Below are positions 47,501 to 59,391 of a DNA stretch of 64,000 bases, in pieces. Position numbers and translations under genes: made by a program. Each line of letters starts with the position of its first letter. The stretch's first letter is position 1. Origin of the DNA: Lepidurus packardi (Eukaryota > Arthropoda > Branchiopoda > Notostraca > Triopsidae); assembly GCA_023053545.1 (NCBI GenBank), contig JAKZAN010000005.1, positions 7,130,001 to 7,194,000 on the forward strand. Direction: 5' to 3'. The notes beneath the pieces were generated by a model, which worked only from the letters and a program-made list of their open reading frames with translations, searched no databases and had not been told where the DNA came from.

Positions 47501-50500
47501 AATAATAATAATAAAGAAGAGACTAGAAATAGACTTAGGATTAGAATGGTATATAAAAAATAAGGAAATGAATAAAAGGCAAAACAGGCTTACCGCATTA
47601 TTGAACATGGCTGTCGCTGACAGATTAAACGATTCCACGGTAGCACGCAATTCATCTACAGACGCGCTTATGGGACCGTCCCCATTGCTCAACGGTTTAA
47701 TTTCAACCCGAAACTTCCTGTCGCGTTCATCATCTTAAGAAAAATACAGAATTAGAAGAATAATAAATTAAATTCCCAAGAAATAACATTTGACATAAGC
47801 TGATTTTTTACCTGAGTCGGAATCTGAGCTCGAATCTCCCGCCTGAGGCTCATTGTGGGACCAATTTTCTAAAGTTGGGCGTATTCGATATCCTTCTTCA
47901 TCTACATCGGGTGACTGAGGCTCGGATTTTGAGCCAAGATTGGCGGCCGACAAGGATGACGAAGAAGCAACGCCCAATAAGGGAGGAGTTGCTTGAGGAG
48001 AAAACGCTGGGGCCGGTGAACACGGCTCTTCGCTCAAATCCTCCCTATAAAATAACGCAGAGAAAAAATAATAAATTATTACACGCCACTCTCAAGGAAA
48101 CTTGTTTGTAAATACAAATAATCAAACTAGTTTAGAAGACTAGTAAATATACCTACACAAAACATACACATTTACGTAAACAAACTTAAATGCAAAATTA
48201 ATTAAAAATGCAATCAATTTTAAGGAAAATTTGCTGAATTGTATGCAAAATTTAACTTAAAAGAAAACTTAAATGCACAAATATGTAGAAATTAAGGTTC
48301 TATTTTGAACAAATAGTGATTTAAAAACTTACGCATCATTTAAAGGCTCATCCCTGTTTTCGGACATACTTGCAGCATCGGGATCTCGCTTCTTCTTGGT
48401 CCTTTTTTTTTCTTCTTTTTCCTTCTCTTTTTCTTTCTTCCTGTCCCGTCGACTTTTCAGAAACCCTAAACGACCCGCTATTAGAATGCCACACTTAACC
48501 CGACCCCTTTGTCCCCAGCTACAACACAACATACTAAAAAGAAACAAGCTGCTAAAGACGGGGCTTGCACACATCCGTTTTTCCCCAAATGAACCAACCA
48601 TTCACATTCACTCAGAAAGCACAAAAAAAAATAAACTGGAAACCCGCAAAAAAACAGGTAAAGCCCAGTATTGAAAGGAAAGCCAAGAAAAACGGTTCAA
48701 GAAACTTTCTTCACATTTTGTTTTTTAAGATGAAAAAAAGGGAAAACTGCATGCTGCAAGCCCCGCCCAGTACACCCCAAGATTGTTTTGGGAGAGCGCG
48801 CGCACCTGAGGTCCAAGAAGCCAAAGAGACGTAGGAAGGTCGAGGCTGAGTAGGCGGAGGAGGTGAGGACGAAGCAGACGAATCCGCTGCTGCGTAAACG
48901 GAATGTAAACAAAACACGGGAGTGTCGATCCAGAGCGACGCAAACAGGAAAACAAAAAGAAAAAGAATGCCATTAACTCTTCCCCCGACGCACACGAAGA
49001 CAACTGACACTATTGTTTCACACAATTTCGCTACAATAATATAAAAAAACGTCATCCAGTTGTCTACTCTGCTGGGATGCCATGTCCTTCACGCCGCAAC
49101 GAGCTTCCACTTTCCCGCTCACTTGGCACGGAATTCGCTAAGGGTATTTAGGTAGGGACGGGAGGATGCTGGGTAAGAAAATGTCAATGGAGCAACATGC
49201 AAGAAAAACAAAAACAAAAAAGGAAACCACGCCCCTCTGTAAGCCAAGCTCACTTCGCCCCCTAATTTCCCCGTTTATTTTTCATCAAGACCGTTGACGA
49301 ACCGAAATTCTAAATAATCCCAAGCAGTATAGACACGAATAGCTCACCCCAGAAAATGGACAGATTTTTTTTTTAAAGGGTAGTTTACATTTGGAGTTAC
49401 GGAAGCTGGAAACTCGCGATCCTAATCCTGAACCAAAGCCAGTCTCGTTGTTGCTGTGGGAAGCGACGTTGGCGTCTTCAGGTCCAGGTGAACTTTTCCC
49501 GCTCTCGGATGGGATGGGGTCCCGCCCACAGTCTGCTTTCGCGCAGTCCTTGTCTTTGTCGCCTGCGAAATAAGGTTCAGTCCAGCATACAAGAAAGACT
49601 AGAAAAGAGCTTCAAGAATGGATAAGAAAAGATTTCACGCCAAAAAAAAAGTGAGGAAATGGAGCTCGGCCCCTTTTCCCCACTGCACATGCGTCATGCT
49701 AGACTGTGAAAAGCTGAAACGCTCAAAAGAAATTATTCCGCCACCTACAATTACGGCTTGGAGGCGTTCAGCAAACTGAATAAGATAGCCAGGAAATGTG
49801 CGAAACTGAGAGAATCTGAAGAAGAAAGCTGCACCCTGTTGTGGGGTTGAAGCCTCCTGGACTTCCTTTTTTTGCCGGGAGTTTTTAATAGTAGGAAGCC
49901 GCCATGTCCAAAAGAAGGTTGCGGGCAGAGCTACGAGTTTGAGCTGCAGCAACTGTTGGGTTTGCTGTGAGATTTTTTTGGGGGTGGAATATTTTGAGTT
50001 GTAAAGGGGAGGGAAAACGTACCGTGTCCATGGAAAATGTTGATGAGAGAGGAAGTGCGGCGCGAAGGCCTCAATCGACCCTTGCTTATTTCTGCGTTGC
50101 CTGATCGAGTATCTGCTTCCTTGCTCATACGATCGGCCCCCTGCCCGTCATCATGTCTGTCCCTAGCCCCTCCTCTTCTGTCCTGACTTTGACTCCATCG
50201 GCGGCGGGACAAAAGTCCCTTACCTTCTCGTTTGGTGTTGCCGCTAACGCTCAGCACGTTGTTGCTATTGCTGCTCGCAGAGTTACGCCGGTTCTTGTCT
50301 TTATCCTTTCCCAGACTGGAGAAGCCGGGGGCGGTACCGGAAGCTGCTAAATCGCCATCTAATTGCATCAGATCGCCTCCACCTTCCGGTCCACTTTCCA
50401 ATGCGTTGTAGGCTTCAAATGCTACGTTGACTGTATCCGAAAAGATTAAAATGTTCTTTTATTCAAATTAGGCAGCTTTTTGGCAGTAGAAAGATAGCTA

Positions 50501-51725
50501 TGGTATTTTTTTTTTACAGACCTGGTTTCTCAAGGCCAGTGCATTTACTGGAGGCAAACTGTTCGAGCATCTTGTCCACGCTCAGGTCTTGGCAATAGTC
50601 CTGTAATTCGACGTGCACCTGTACACAAAAAAGCTCTATCAGATTTGTACCCAGCACTTTCGCATACGTTTAAAAAAAAAAAAAAAAAAAAAAGGAAAGA
50701 CGCACCTGGCCCATGGCACGATGGCTGTTTTGTAGTAGGGAAGCATAGGTGAAAACAAATTCACGCATTTGCTTCAAATGCACTTCTTCTACTTCTTGGA
50801 AATGCTTTAACGGAAAAGGGAAATTTTAAAAGGACTCAATTTTATGCAAACTGGAACATTTGAGGTACTCACGCGACAAGAAACTGTCATTTTGCGTTCA
50901 AAGTCTTCGCGAATAGCTCCATGCTTCGCAACGAGGCTTTTATAGTCTTCGGCTGCTTTGCGGAATTTGATCTCGGCTCGTTCAACGTCTCTCACTGAGG
51001 CACCGTCTTTACGAAGTTTTTCGAATTCGCTCCCGCGTTGGAGGTAAGTTTCCTTGTTCTTTTGCAGATTGATGGTCACACTTTGCAAGGCTTGGACCAC
51101 TTCTAGTGTCGACGACTCCTCATCCTTGACGGATTTATGTTTTTTGGACAGCTCCTCACTGTACTTATTAACATCCTTAGCTAATTCAGATATTCTGTGC
51201 ACTAGCTGTAGGTGCAAAGCGCCTAGTTTTTCACAGGAAGACTTGAGTAATTGCCAGACAGGGGCAAAGGATCCACACGGGTTGCTGCTTGAAGCCTGCT
51301 TTGCTAATTTAATCATAGATTTGGCGCTAGTCTCATCGGCCGAAATTCGTTCACGTAAGAAGTCACCCAAGTCTTTACTGGAAATGTAGCCATATTTCAT
51401 ATTTTGATACAGCACCTCAAAACCCTGGTTTTTGTCCCCCTAGAAAAATTCGGAAGGAAAAAACACAATTAAAACTCACACTAAACTAAAAAACCAAATA
51501 GAAATACTAAACAACTTTCGAAGAAGAAATAACGGTTAAATCTAGCATCTAGGCGACAACTTGGGGTGTCATTTCAAACTCAGGTTATTCGTTTTGATTT
51601 TAGCTTGCAAGAAAGTTGGTAGACAATCGCAAAAATTAAGGAAGAAACATCCACTATGGAAGAAGATTCTCCTACAGTAATTGCTAAATGCTTACCCAGA
51701 AATAATCACAAAAATCCACCGCCAT
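44562..51725 (-). CDS. FCHO2: FCHO-type F-BAR/muniscin endocytic adaptor
   Basis: Early factor of clathrin-coated pit formation that bends membrane and recruits AP-2, Eps15 and intersectin. Eighteen exons give 1135 aa: 51696-51725, 50873-51439, 50706-50804, 50522-50618, 50023-50430, 49389-49562, 48806-48889, 48333-48465, 47812-48044, 47594-47733, 47408-47481, 47163-47329, 46921-47102, 45589-45959, 45378-45507, 45115-45317, 44720-44949 and 44562-44647. The F-BAR domain fills about residues 1-270 (DKNQGFEVLYQNMKYG, GSFAPVWQLLKSSCEKL). A disordered Ser/Lys-rich linker contains the FCHO landmark PDVDEEGYRIRP followed by SSSDSDSG. The C-terminal mu-homology domain starts near SRGPSPLTLG and includes TLSGADLELVGAAYRLSLVK. 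The protein is longer than human FCHO2 (810 aa) because of the linker, and it ends in an extra tail after RFISGKYLC. FCHO1 and FCHO2 are vertebrate paralogues, so the symbol is approximate. Confidence 0.93.
46202..46797. repeat. Decayed inverted-repeat element in an FCHO intron
   Basis: The 961-bp FCHO intron 45960-46920 is the gene's longest. It contains two nested inverted pairs: 46202-46223 with 46776-46797 (19 of 22 matching) and 46220-46232 with 46695-46707 (13 of 13). Near each inner pair an AGTCGACTT-rich block recurs. This resembles a degraded non-autonomous DNA transposon, but exact ends and a target duplication were not found, and the internal frame 46307-46555 has no transposase motif. 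Confidence 0.4.
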
Positions 51726-51980
51726 TTCGAGCGAAAGATTTTTCACAACACTGCCGACAAAGCCATAAACTGCGCCTCTGCCGCACCGCGACGTGACTCG
51801 CCCACTTTCATTTCATCGCTTTTCCAGCTTAAACGCCATCTAGTAAAACTTTGTCACCTCCCTCCTTACTCCTATCGTAAAGAAAAGTGAAGTAAACACC
51901 TGATTTGTAACTCTCTGCAAATTTAACCAACGCCTATTTAACCGCTTCTTCAAGGAACCCTAAAACCACGTTTGAAGGAA
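51726..51980. promoter_or_regulatory. Bidirectional promoter between FCHO and Asterix
   Basis: The two start codons face away from each other and are only 255 bp apart, so both 5' UTRs and both promoters must share this segment. No TATA box was seen near either start. Confidence 0.55.
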
Positions 51981-52523
51981 ATGTCTTACACTAATAACGC
52001 TAACGATGTCCGTCGTCCTGATAAAATTCAAAGGCAAGTTCTTTAGAAATTGGGGCAATTTGTTATCAAACTTGGTTATTTAATGACAATGTAATTCTGC
52101 ATGTAAATAGATATAAGCCATCGAGTAGCAGTAACTCAACAGCTGCTCCCGGCGAGGATTTGACACCTGACTATATGAATGTCCTTGGCATGGTATTCAG
52201 CATGTGTGGATTGATGATGAGGGTAAAAAAAGAGAAAGCAATAGCATAATAATGTACAAGAACTACTAATATAAGTTTCGTGCTCTAGCTTAAATGGTGT
52301 GCCTGGGTTGCTCTGTACTGCTCCTGTATTAGTTTTGCCAGCTCCAAGATCAACGACGACACGAAGCAGATTCTTAGCAGTTTCATGTAAATTTGTGTCA
52401 TTTCCACTATAGCTTCTAAGGTTAATATTTTTCCTTCTCTGCAGGCTATCTATTTCAGCCGTGGTTATGTCCTACTTGCAAAATCCACAGCCAATGACAC
52501 CGCCTTGGGGAGCTGTGTTTTGA
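51981..52523 (+). CDS. WDR83OS: PAT complex subunit Asterix
   Basis: Small ER membrane protein that pairs with CCDC47 in the PAT complex, a chaperone for nascent multipass membrane proteins. Exons 51981-52033, 52111-52222, 52289-52386 and 52445-52523 give 113 aa (family about 106). Nearly the whole protein is recognisable: [50 protein letters not shown] and [20 protein letters not shown]. The C-terminus is extended by GAVF. The first intron (52034-52110) is GC-AG with the optimal donor AAG/GCAAGT; using it restores the strictly conserved R-Y-K-P junction. Confidence 0.96.
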
Positions 52524-52800
52524 ATGTGTTATTCTTATGTAAAATTTGTAAGAGAAACCGGCAATACACAATAGTCAATAGTCCCCTGGAGTATCTTTTG
52601 GGTTGGCCTCATATTCTCAACTAATCCAATTAGTTAGCTTCGCTTACAGTGTTCCTTAAATTGAGCGCTTTTGCATTTCGCGTGTCTGCCTTGATTAGTG
52701 AGCATAAAAGGTATTAGATGGCGTCTTCCTTCATTTCCGTTTGCTTTAAAAGAGTAAACAAATAAATAAACTGTGATTTACCAACACTGGAAAAAAGAAC

Positions 52801-54052
52801 ATGTATTCCATACTTCGCAAGAAGCTCGTTAACCAATTAATTAGAAGCGATATAAAATGTATTTTTGCCGCCCAGCAGAAATGTTTGGCATCCACAGGTA
52901 AATAAAACTCAAACGAAACGTACCGATTTTTCATACCTATTTGTTATCTGGGCCTCCCAGATAACACATTCAAATCAAAGCACGATTGGCAGTGATACCC
53001 GTAATATTAGTAGAAAAGTCTTGTTCCGACTTAAGAACCGAAGATCTTAGGGGAAAATAATACAATATCATCCTACCAATTTAGGTTCCCAGTTCCAGCA
53101 CATCATTCTGGAGGATAAAAAGGGTTCGAAGAACAATGTCGCAGTTATCACATTAAATCGGCCTAAAGCCCTAAACGCGCTATGCGATGCTCTGATGTGG
53201 GAAGTAAACCAAGCGCTGGACGTTCTTGAGAAAGATCCCAACACTAACGTCATTATCCTCACTGGCAGCGAAAAGGCATTCGCAGCTGGTGCTGATATCA
53301 AAGAAATGCAAAACTTGAAATTTTCCGACGTCGTCGGGGGTAATTTTCTGAGTCACTGGAACCGCGTAGCGCGTTGCGCCAAACCTATTATTGCTGCAGT
53401 TAATGGCTTTGCAGTAAGCTTATATAAATTATTATTGGCTGATTTTTATAAGCAACAAAAAAAAATCTACAACTAAGTTGGGCGGAGGCTGCGAACTAGC
53501 CATGATGTGTGACATCATTTACGCCGGAGATAAAGCCAAGTTTGGCCAACCAGAGATCGCCATTGGCACCATCCCCGGGGCCGGTGGCACTCAGCGTCTT
53601 ATCCGTAGCATTGGCAAATCCAAAGCTATGGAAATGTGCTTGACTGGAACTCCAATTACTGCTCAGGAAGCCGAAAAACTAGGTTAGCTATCATAGTAAT
53701 AATTTGGACCGTTTTTGAGCGAAAGTTTTCGGGTTCGCAGGTCTAGTTTCGAAGGTCGTTCCTGCCGATCAACTTTTAGAAGAGACTATCAAAGTGGCAG
53801 AAAAAATTGCCTCGCATTCTCCCTTGATTGTCCCCATTTGTAAAGAAGCCGTCAATTCCGCCTATGAATTGACTCTGCAAGAAGGTCTGCACATGGAGAA
53901 GCGTCTTTTTCACGCCACTTTCGCTACAGTAAATCTTCACCCAAATCGTTTGTTATTAAGCTTTATTTAATGTGTCTCATTTCAAGAACGACCGCAAAGA
54001 AGGCATGTCCGCCTTTGTGGAGAAACGCCCACCTAATTTCACCAGCACCTAA
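52801..54052 (+). CDS. ECHS1: Enoyl-CoA hydratase, mitochondrial (short chain)
   Basis: Hydrates 2-enoyl-CoA to 3-hydroxyacyl-CoA in mitochondrial beta-oxidation and valine breakdown. Exons 52801-52897, 53085-53413, 53478-53682, 53741-53928 and 53987-54052 give 294 aa, matching human ECHS1 (290). The first exon encodes a basic, amphipathic mitochondrial presequence. The crotonase core shows [13 protein letters not shown], the oxyanion-hole segment [11 protein letters not shown], and both catalytic glutamates in [11 protein letters not shown] and [19 protein letters not shown]. The C-terminus [17 protein letters not shown] is typical of ECHS1. It converges on the GPCR gene with 189 bp between stop codons. 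SLC25A20 in the same window feeds the same pathway. Confidence 0.95.
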
Positions 54053-54241
54053 ATGATTAAAAACCCCGTTGGGGTTCAGGGTGATAAGATTCGAGTGGAG
54101 CTAATTCTAGTAAGAAACACGAAGGAAGGAAACATAACATTTACAAGGATCTTGGCAATATATCTTACATGCAATCAGTATAGGGCTTCGTATATCTTAA
54201 GACTGCCATTCTTTCCCTCAGAGGTTTTTACAACCGAGATT

Positions 54242-57200
54242 CTACACTTTGCTGGAACGTGATGTATGCGTGCGCGACCGAGGCGATTCATAATCGTTTG
54301 CGTTGCCTATAGAACGCCTAGGTCTAATCATATCAACATTTAAAGCGCTCCTGTTGTTCATTTGCAGCAAGCTAAGTCTGTCCTTCTCTTTTCGCTCAGT
54401 ATCGCGTTTAGGGGTTACTGGTTGCATTCCAATACCTCCGGTGCTCGCTCTTCCTACTATATTGAAGGTAGAAGGTCCCCTGCTATCCGAGAGATTGCAT
54501 TGCAACGATGAAGAGCGTAACCGGTTCAAGGGAGGCGCTGGCCATTTTTCCGTTCGGGTCACGTCAATGGATTTGGTACGTTCCCTCGGTTGTCTACTTC
54601 GTTTTGCCGTCACTTCTTCATAACTGGGCAATTTGGGCGGCGCGGTTTCCTTTTGTTGACTTTTAGATCCAATTTCTGACCCAGTTTTCTTGAGACTCAA
54701 ATCTGGGTGGGTGTGCACGTGGGGCCCTCTTTTACTCGACTGCTTGCCTTTATTTGACCTAGAACGTTGATGATTAAGCCCCGTGTCCGAGTTTGCAAAT
54801 TCCGTATCTGTGGTATCGCTCGTGACGGTCGTACGACGATGGTTGGCAACAGTCGTAGTAGTACGCGTAGCACCTGATGAACTGATCTGCTTACGACTTG
54901 ATCCCTGTGAAGCTGGATGAGGCTGCCCTTTCATTCTTTCCCATAACATGTAGTAGATTTTCCGTTTCACATCGAAGCTGAGGAATATAAACGCGCCTTG
55001 CAAGCCGTTGAAGATAATAAAGACGTACCACAGGTCAGGTACTCGGGATAATGCCGCGATGAAGCCGAACAACCATCCCAAGCCCATGATTACGGATAAC
55101 TTAACGTACAAAATGAAGCGGATCTTGTTTCTCTTTTCATTATGGCTGCGGATCTTGCTGGATTGACCGTTACTATTCGGCTTAACTACTAACGTATCCT
55201 TCGACTTCTGTCCTTTACTGCGCCAAGCGCTAAGCACCGTACTGCGTTTAGTTTTAGATAAGTTAGCGTTCAGATTAGTTTGACGTTGGGATTTCGACGT
55301 TGATTTGGTGGCGTAGCGAGTGATTTGCGTTTGGGCGTAAATCCCTCTCACGGTTATGCCAAATAAGACGCAGTTTTCAAACAGGAGAATGCTAACGGGT
55401 ACCAAGAAAAAGACAGTAAGACCAGGTCGATTGTTTATCCAGCAAATGCGATCGCCATAGTGGGGTGCAATGGCTGGTAACATGTTGGTGTAGTCCGTCA
55501 GGAGGGCAAAGATGATGATAATAGTGGGTACACCCCATGCGTATAGGCTGTAGTACTTGAAATTATTTCTGCCGCTAGTGGGTAGAAACGTTCGGTTGGA
55601 AAACGTTCGGCAGACATCAAAGCTCATGACGCTCATCCAAAAGAATGCTGCCAGGAAGAACCAATGGATGCTTATGCCCAGAAAAACGCAAGTGCCTTTG
55701 TGCTCAGTTTGATTAATTCCGGTTAAGAAGAGCAGTTGCGCGAAAAATAGCGCACAGGACAGCGAAAGCAGATTTTTGCCAGGTAAGTTCCGCAGTTTAG
55801 GCAAGATGGCGTGGATGATCATGTGTAACGCTAGACAGATAGTAGAGACGATTAACGTGATGTTCGACAAATAGCTTTGTACGCTGTTAAACTTGATAAG
55901 CCTGTCTGTGGAATTCAAAGCACAGATTTGCACCGTGTTGTTGTATGGGTTGCTTTCGTATTCTCCCAAAACAAAAATTGAGTTTGTTTTATTAACGTAA
56001 ATACTATCATTGGACAAAAGTGTAAACTCGTCCGATTGTATGGTAACGCGAGGACAGGTCGAATTGATATGCGATTTGAGTTGAATCTTCGAGTGGGTAT
56101 CTTTCCGGGTGCAGACGCCTTTGATGTTGTCAAACTCTGAACCGCAGGTAATAGCATGACAACGTTCGTGTAGATGATCCCAGAATTGGCTATCTGGACA
56201 GCGTATCCTTGAACTTCTGCCGCCACCTTCACTATAGTCACGGGTGATGTAAGCTGAGGGATCAAAGAGAAGCGACAAAGGGAACTTTTGTAACTGTGGT
56301 CGAAAGCATCTTGTGACGTTCAAGGGCACACGATTGCAGAGGGCGCAGTGTGGGTTTTTGTAGACGGTATCCTTGGCGGTTATAATGTAAAGCGCATACA
56401 AACTGCATTTGGTTCGATCAGCTGCGTGAGGCCATTTGGGGTGGCAGTGACGCACTTGAGGTAAACATCGACGACCGTTGGTTGCTTTCAAGTATTGTTT
56501 AACGTTATAAAAGTTTTCAGTTGTTACGATGCATTGTACGGTTTGGTCCCATAGCGTACCCTTCTCGCGGAGGTTCATACGCTTGGTAAAAGTTCGGTTT
56601 CCAGGGGTGTAGCGTGCCCCACGGATGAATTCCGCTAGGTTGTATTGCTGCACATCGCGTGAGGTACAGGCTAAGCTGATATTCCAATTCACCAGTTGCA
56701 TGTCGTCATGACAGCGAGCACAGTAGACATTGGCGTACGTCAAGTTTGTAGTCGCCGAAAGTACGGGGATATCCATAATGTAACTGTATTCGTGTGGCGG
56801 CGTGTTTTGTTTAGGGGTTTCGCAGTAACGAACAACTGATTTGTCCGGATAGTTTGAAGGACATCTTCCCACCATGTAGATATAATTCTATACAACAAGA
56901 GGTTTTTTCTTACAATAAAAGAAAATTCCTAAAAAGGGTTTACCAGTAAGTAATTATCCCAATGAAGAGCGTTCGAGTCAAGGGGTAAACAACTCCAGTA
57001 CGGCGACTGATCCTGTTGATGATGCCACCATTGGCGTGCTGCGTCTTGGCAGCAGTCGCCGTAATTGGCACATAATGGATCACAGTGACATTGGCTTCCT
57101 ATAAACCTGTTTTACAAACGAACCGTCCAAGCTAATTAGTTTATTTTTAGTGTTAACAGGAATTATCTAACTAACGTTTTATTGGGCATATCGTTGGGGC

Positions 57201-57663
57201 TATAGGCGATTTTTAAATAACCGAGCCAGTTGTCTGTGTACTTGGCGCGATTATAATAATTGATCATCTCCTCGTCAGCTATAGTAGACGTATTTAAGGC
57301 CCGCTCAAAGGCATAACGTGTTTCGCACAGAGCTTGCTGACCACAAGCCGTTAATGGACGCGCCTCATTTTCGATTTCTTTCCATTCGAAGATTTGGATT
57401 TCTTCGGGCTCCGTCACTGGGACAACTGCCGGCAGCTTTTCCAATGGACTCTTGGTACTGACAGCAATGACATTGCCTGAAGGTGCAGGCGTTTGGGGTA
57501 AAATCGAAATTTGAGGTAACGTGGAGATCCGGGGTAAGAAAGTTTCGTCACCACGCACTGGTATCGTGTCGTTAGTCAAGTTTGAATACAAACTTCCACT
57601 TCCGGTGCAGGCTGTGATAACGAATGCTGCGAGGAACGTGCGTCTCGCATTGTTCTGAATCAT
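54242..57663 (-). CDS. Family B-like seven-transmembrane receptor with somatomedin-B domain
   Basis: Predicted cell-surface GPCR of 1098 aa. Exons: 57176-57663, 56944-57106 and 54242-56887. A signal peptide is followed by a Pro/Thr-rich stretch. Exon 2 then encodes a somatomedin-B-like module (QCHCDPLCANYGDCCQDA, residues about 165-205), and about 340 residues follow with many cysteines and N-glycosylation sites. Seven helices span about 560-860. Family B/Methuselah-like signatures include FFWMSVMSFDVCRTF in TM3, VIMGLGWLFGFIAAL in TM6 and FNGLQGAFIFLSFDVKRK in TM7. A long basic loop lies between TM5 and TM6. The cytoplasmic tail is about 230 residues, Ser/Thr- and Arg-rich. No GAIN/GPS autoproteolysis motif was noticed, so it is closer to Methuselah-type than to classical adhesion GPCRs. 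Ligand unknown. Confidence 0.85.
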
Positions 57664-59244
57664 GTTGGTGATAAGAATCGTTGGGCCGTGGAAGAATGTG
57701 GATATCTTTTAGGGATTTGCTTTGAAAGGGGGATAGAAATAGCTACCAACAAATGGCTCTTGTTGGTATTGGCGCAGTGTGGAATAATAGCATGTTTAAC
57801 GAGAACGTGGAACTGTCGGGTTTTCAAGAGGATTACGCCGAAAGGACAACAGCCTGTTTTCCGTGTAAGTGTGCCGGATAAGACGTTTGTACACGGCTGA
57901 ACGTTATCACATGGGTCCCAGTCTGACTCGTTGCACGGCTGAAAGCGAACTGGCCGAGCTACGGTGGGCTTGTACGTAGTTTTAGATAAGGCGAAAAGGA
58001 GTTCCTAAATTGATTGGAGCTCGGGAGTACTTGGTATGACCGGAATGGTGCTTGTGTCTCTATAAAGCTACGACTTAGAGGTGACAAAGCAAAAAACGAG
58101 TTTTGTAGTCTATAAGTTACTGCGGGAAACCCCAATGACAGGGCTAGTTGTTGTCCTATAAAGCGGATGAATTGAACTAGAGATAAGATCTAGGTCCTAA
58201 AGAAATTGTATTACAAACCAGCGAAACCAAGACACTCCAAAGCATCTTATGTGATCCAAGGAGGAGCTCGAAGTGGTGAAGATAAATATTTACGAGGAAA
58301 GGAGTTTCGCTAAGGTCTTTTTAAACAAGCTGGGAACCAAAGCGAAGAGGGGTTCGCATGACTTGACAGTTCAACTAGTTAGGAGGACTTTGTGGACTTT
58401 CTAAGTTCACAACTGGTAACGTACCATTTTTTCGTACCATTTATATATACACTAAATACCGAGACAAATGACTCCCTGAAACTTATCTTATTAAGCCGGC
58501 TTCGGGAGATTTTATCATACCATATAATCGTGGAATTGTTCGTCAGAGAGATAGATGGGTCCGCGTGGGTGAGATAAAAACATACTCTCACGTTATGGAA
58601 TGAAGCGAGCGTCCTTACGGAAACCGGGGTGAACATAACAAACCCTTGATAGTGTTGATTGTCTCATTAACGGGGACCAGAGAGACTTCAAGGGAGGCCA
58701 AATAACAAAGAACAGTGACATGGTGCTGTGCAGCCCTCTTTCATTTCCGGTACACGTCCCGACTCTCCGGTAGAATCAGACCTCCCATGCTGGGAGTTAA
58801 TCATGATCCTGAGATGGACGAAGATCATATGGACATGTTGAGCTTGGTTATTTGGTTCGAAGCTTGGAAAAGGCTATACGGATCAAGTTGCGTCTACTTA
58901 TGCGTCGTTCGTTTGTTTGTTTCGTTACAGGAAGACTCAATGTTTTTTTGGCGGGTTTTTCCTTTTTTCATTTTAATAAAAAAAAACGGTTTTATATATG
59001 GTCTAGCCGTGATAACCGAAGTATACAGAAGCAAAAACCTTAGGTTGCGCAGAAACTCATTAGTTTTGTAATCTGTCGAATGACGCGGAACAGTTTTATG
59101 TCGAAATTCTCCGAAATTTGCTTGTGATTGTTACCAGGCATAGTAAAACCTAATGCGAAATTCGCGCTTAGCTTTGATATCGATTACGGTGAAATGATTT
59201 CGTTTCGATTCTTTGTTCCGTGGTTTTCGATTTTGTATCGATAA
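57664..59244. other. Intergenic region between the GPCR and PSMD12
   Basis: About 1.6 kb separates the start of the GPCR gene from the likely first exon of PSMD12. Both promoters must lie here because the genes diverge. The small frames at 57688-57900, 58392-58577 and 58715-59071 have no recognisable motif or good splice context. Confidence 0.3.
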
Positions 59245-59270
59245 ATGAGCCAGCAAGTTTGTGTTTTGAG

Positions 59271-59367
59271 GTGAGTATTTAAAATTTTTTCATTGGAAAG
59301 CGAATAAGGAGCAACAGTTTATTACGATCGAAGGTTTACCTAATATTATTTCGTTTTAATTTTTTAG
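59271..59367 (+). other. Probable 5' UTR intron of PSMD12 with an overlapping upstream ATG
   Basis: A strong donor (GAG/GTGAGT) at 59271 and a polypyrimidine acceptor ending at 59367 bracket a 97-bp intron 24 bp before the PSMD12 ATG. If it is spliced, an ATG at 59245 in the upstream exon opens a short frame that overlaps the main start in a different frame. Confidence 0.5.
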
Positions 59368-59391
59368 CTTGCCTGAAAAAATAAAAAAACA

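Noticed and set aside
50672-50693. Run of 22 A in an FCHO intron, considered as a retrocopy tail
   Set aside because: There is no adjacent gene copy or target duplication; a simple homopolymer is enough to explain it.
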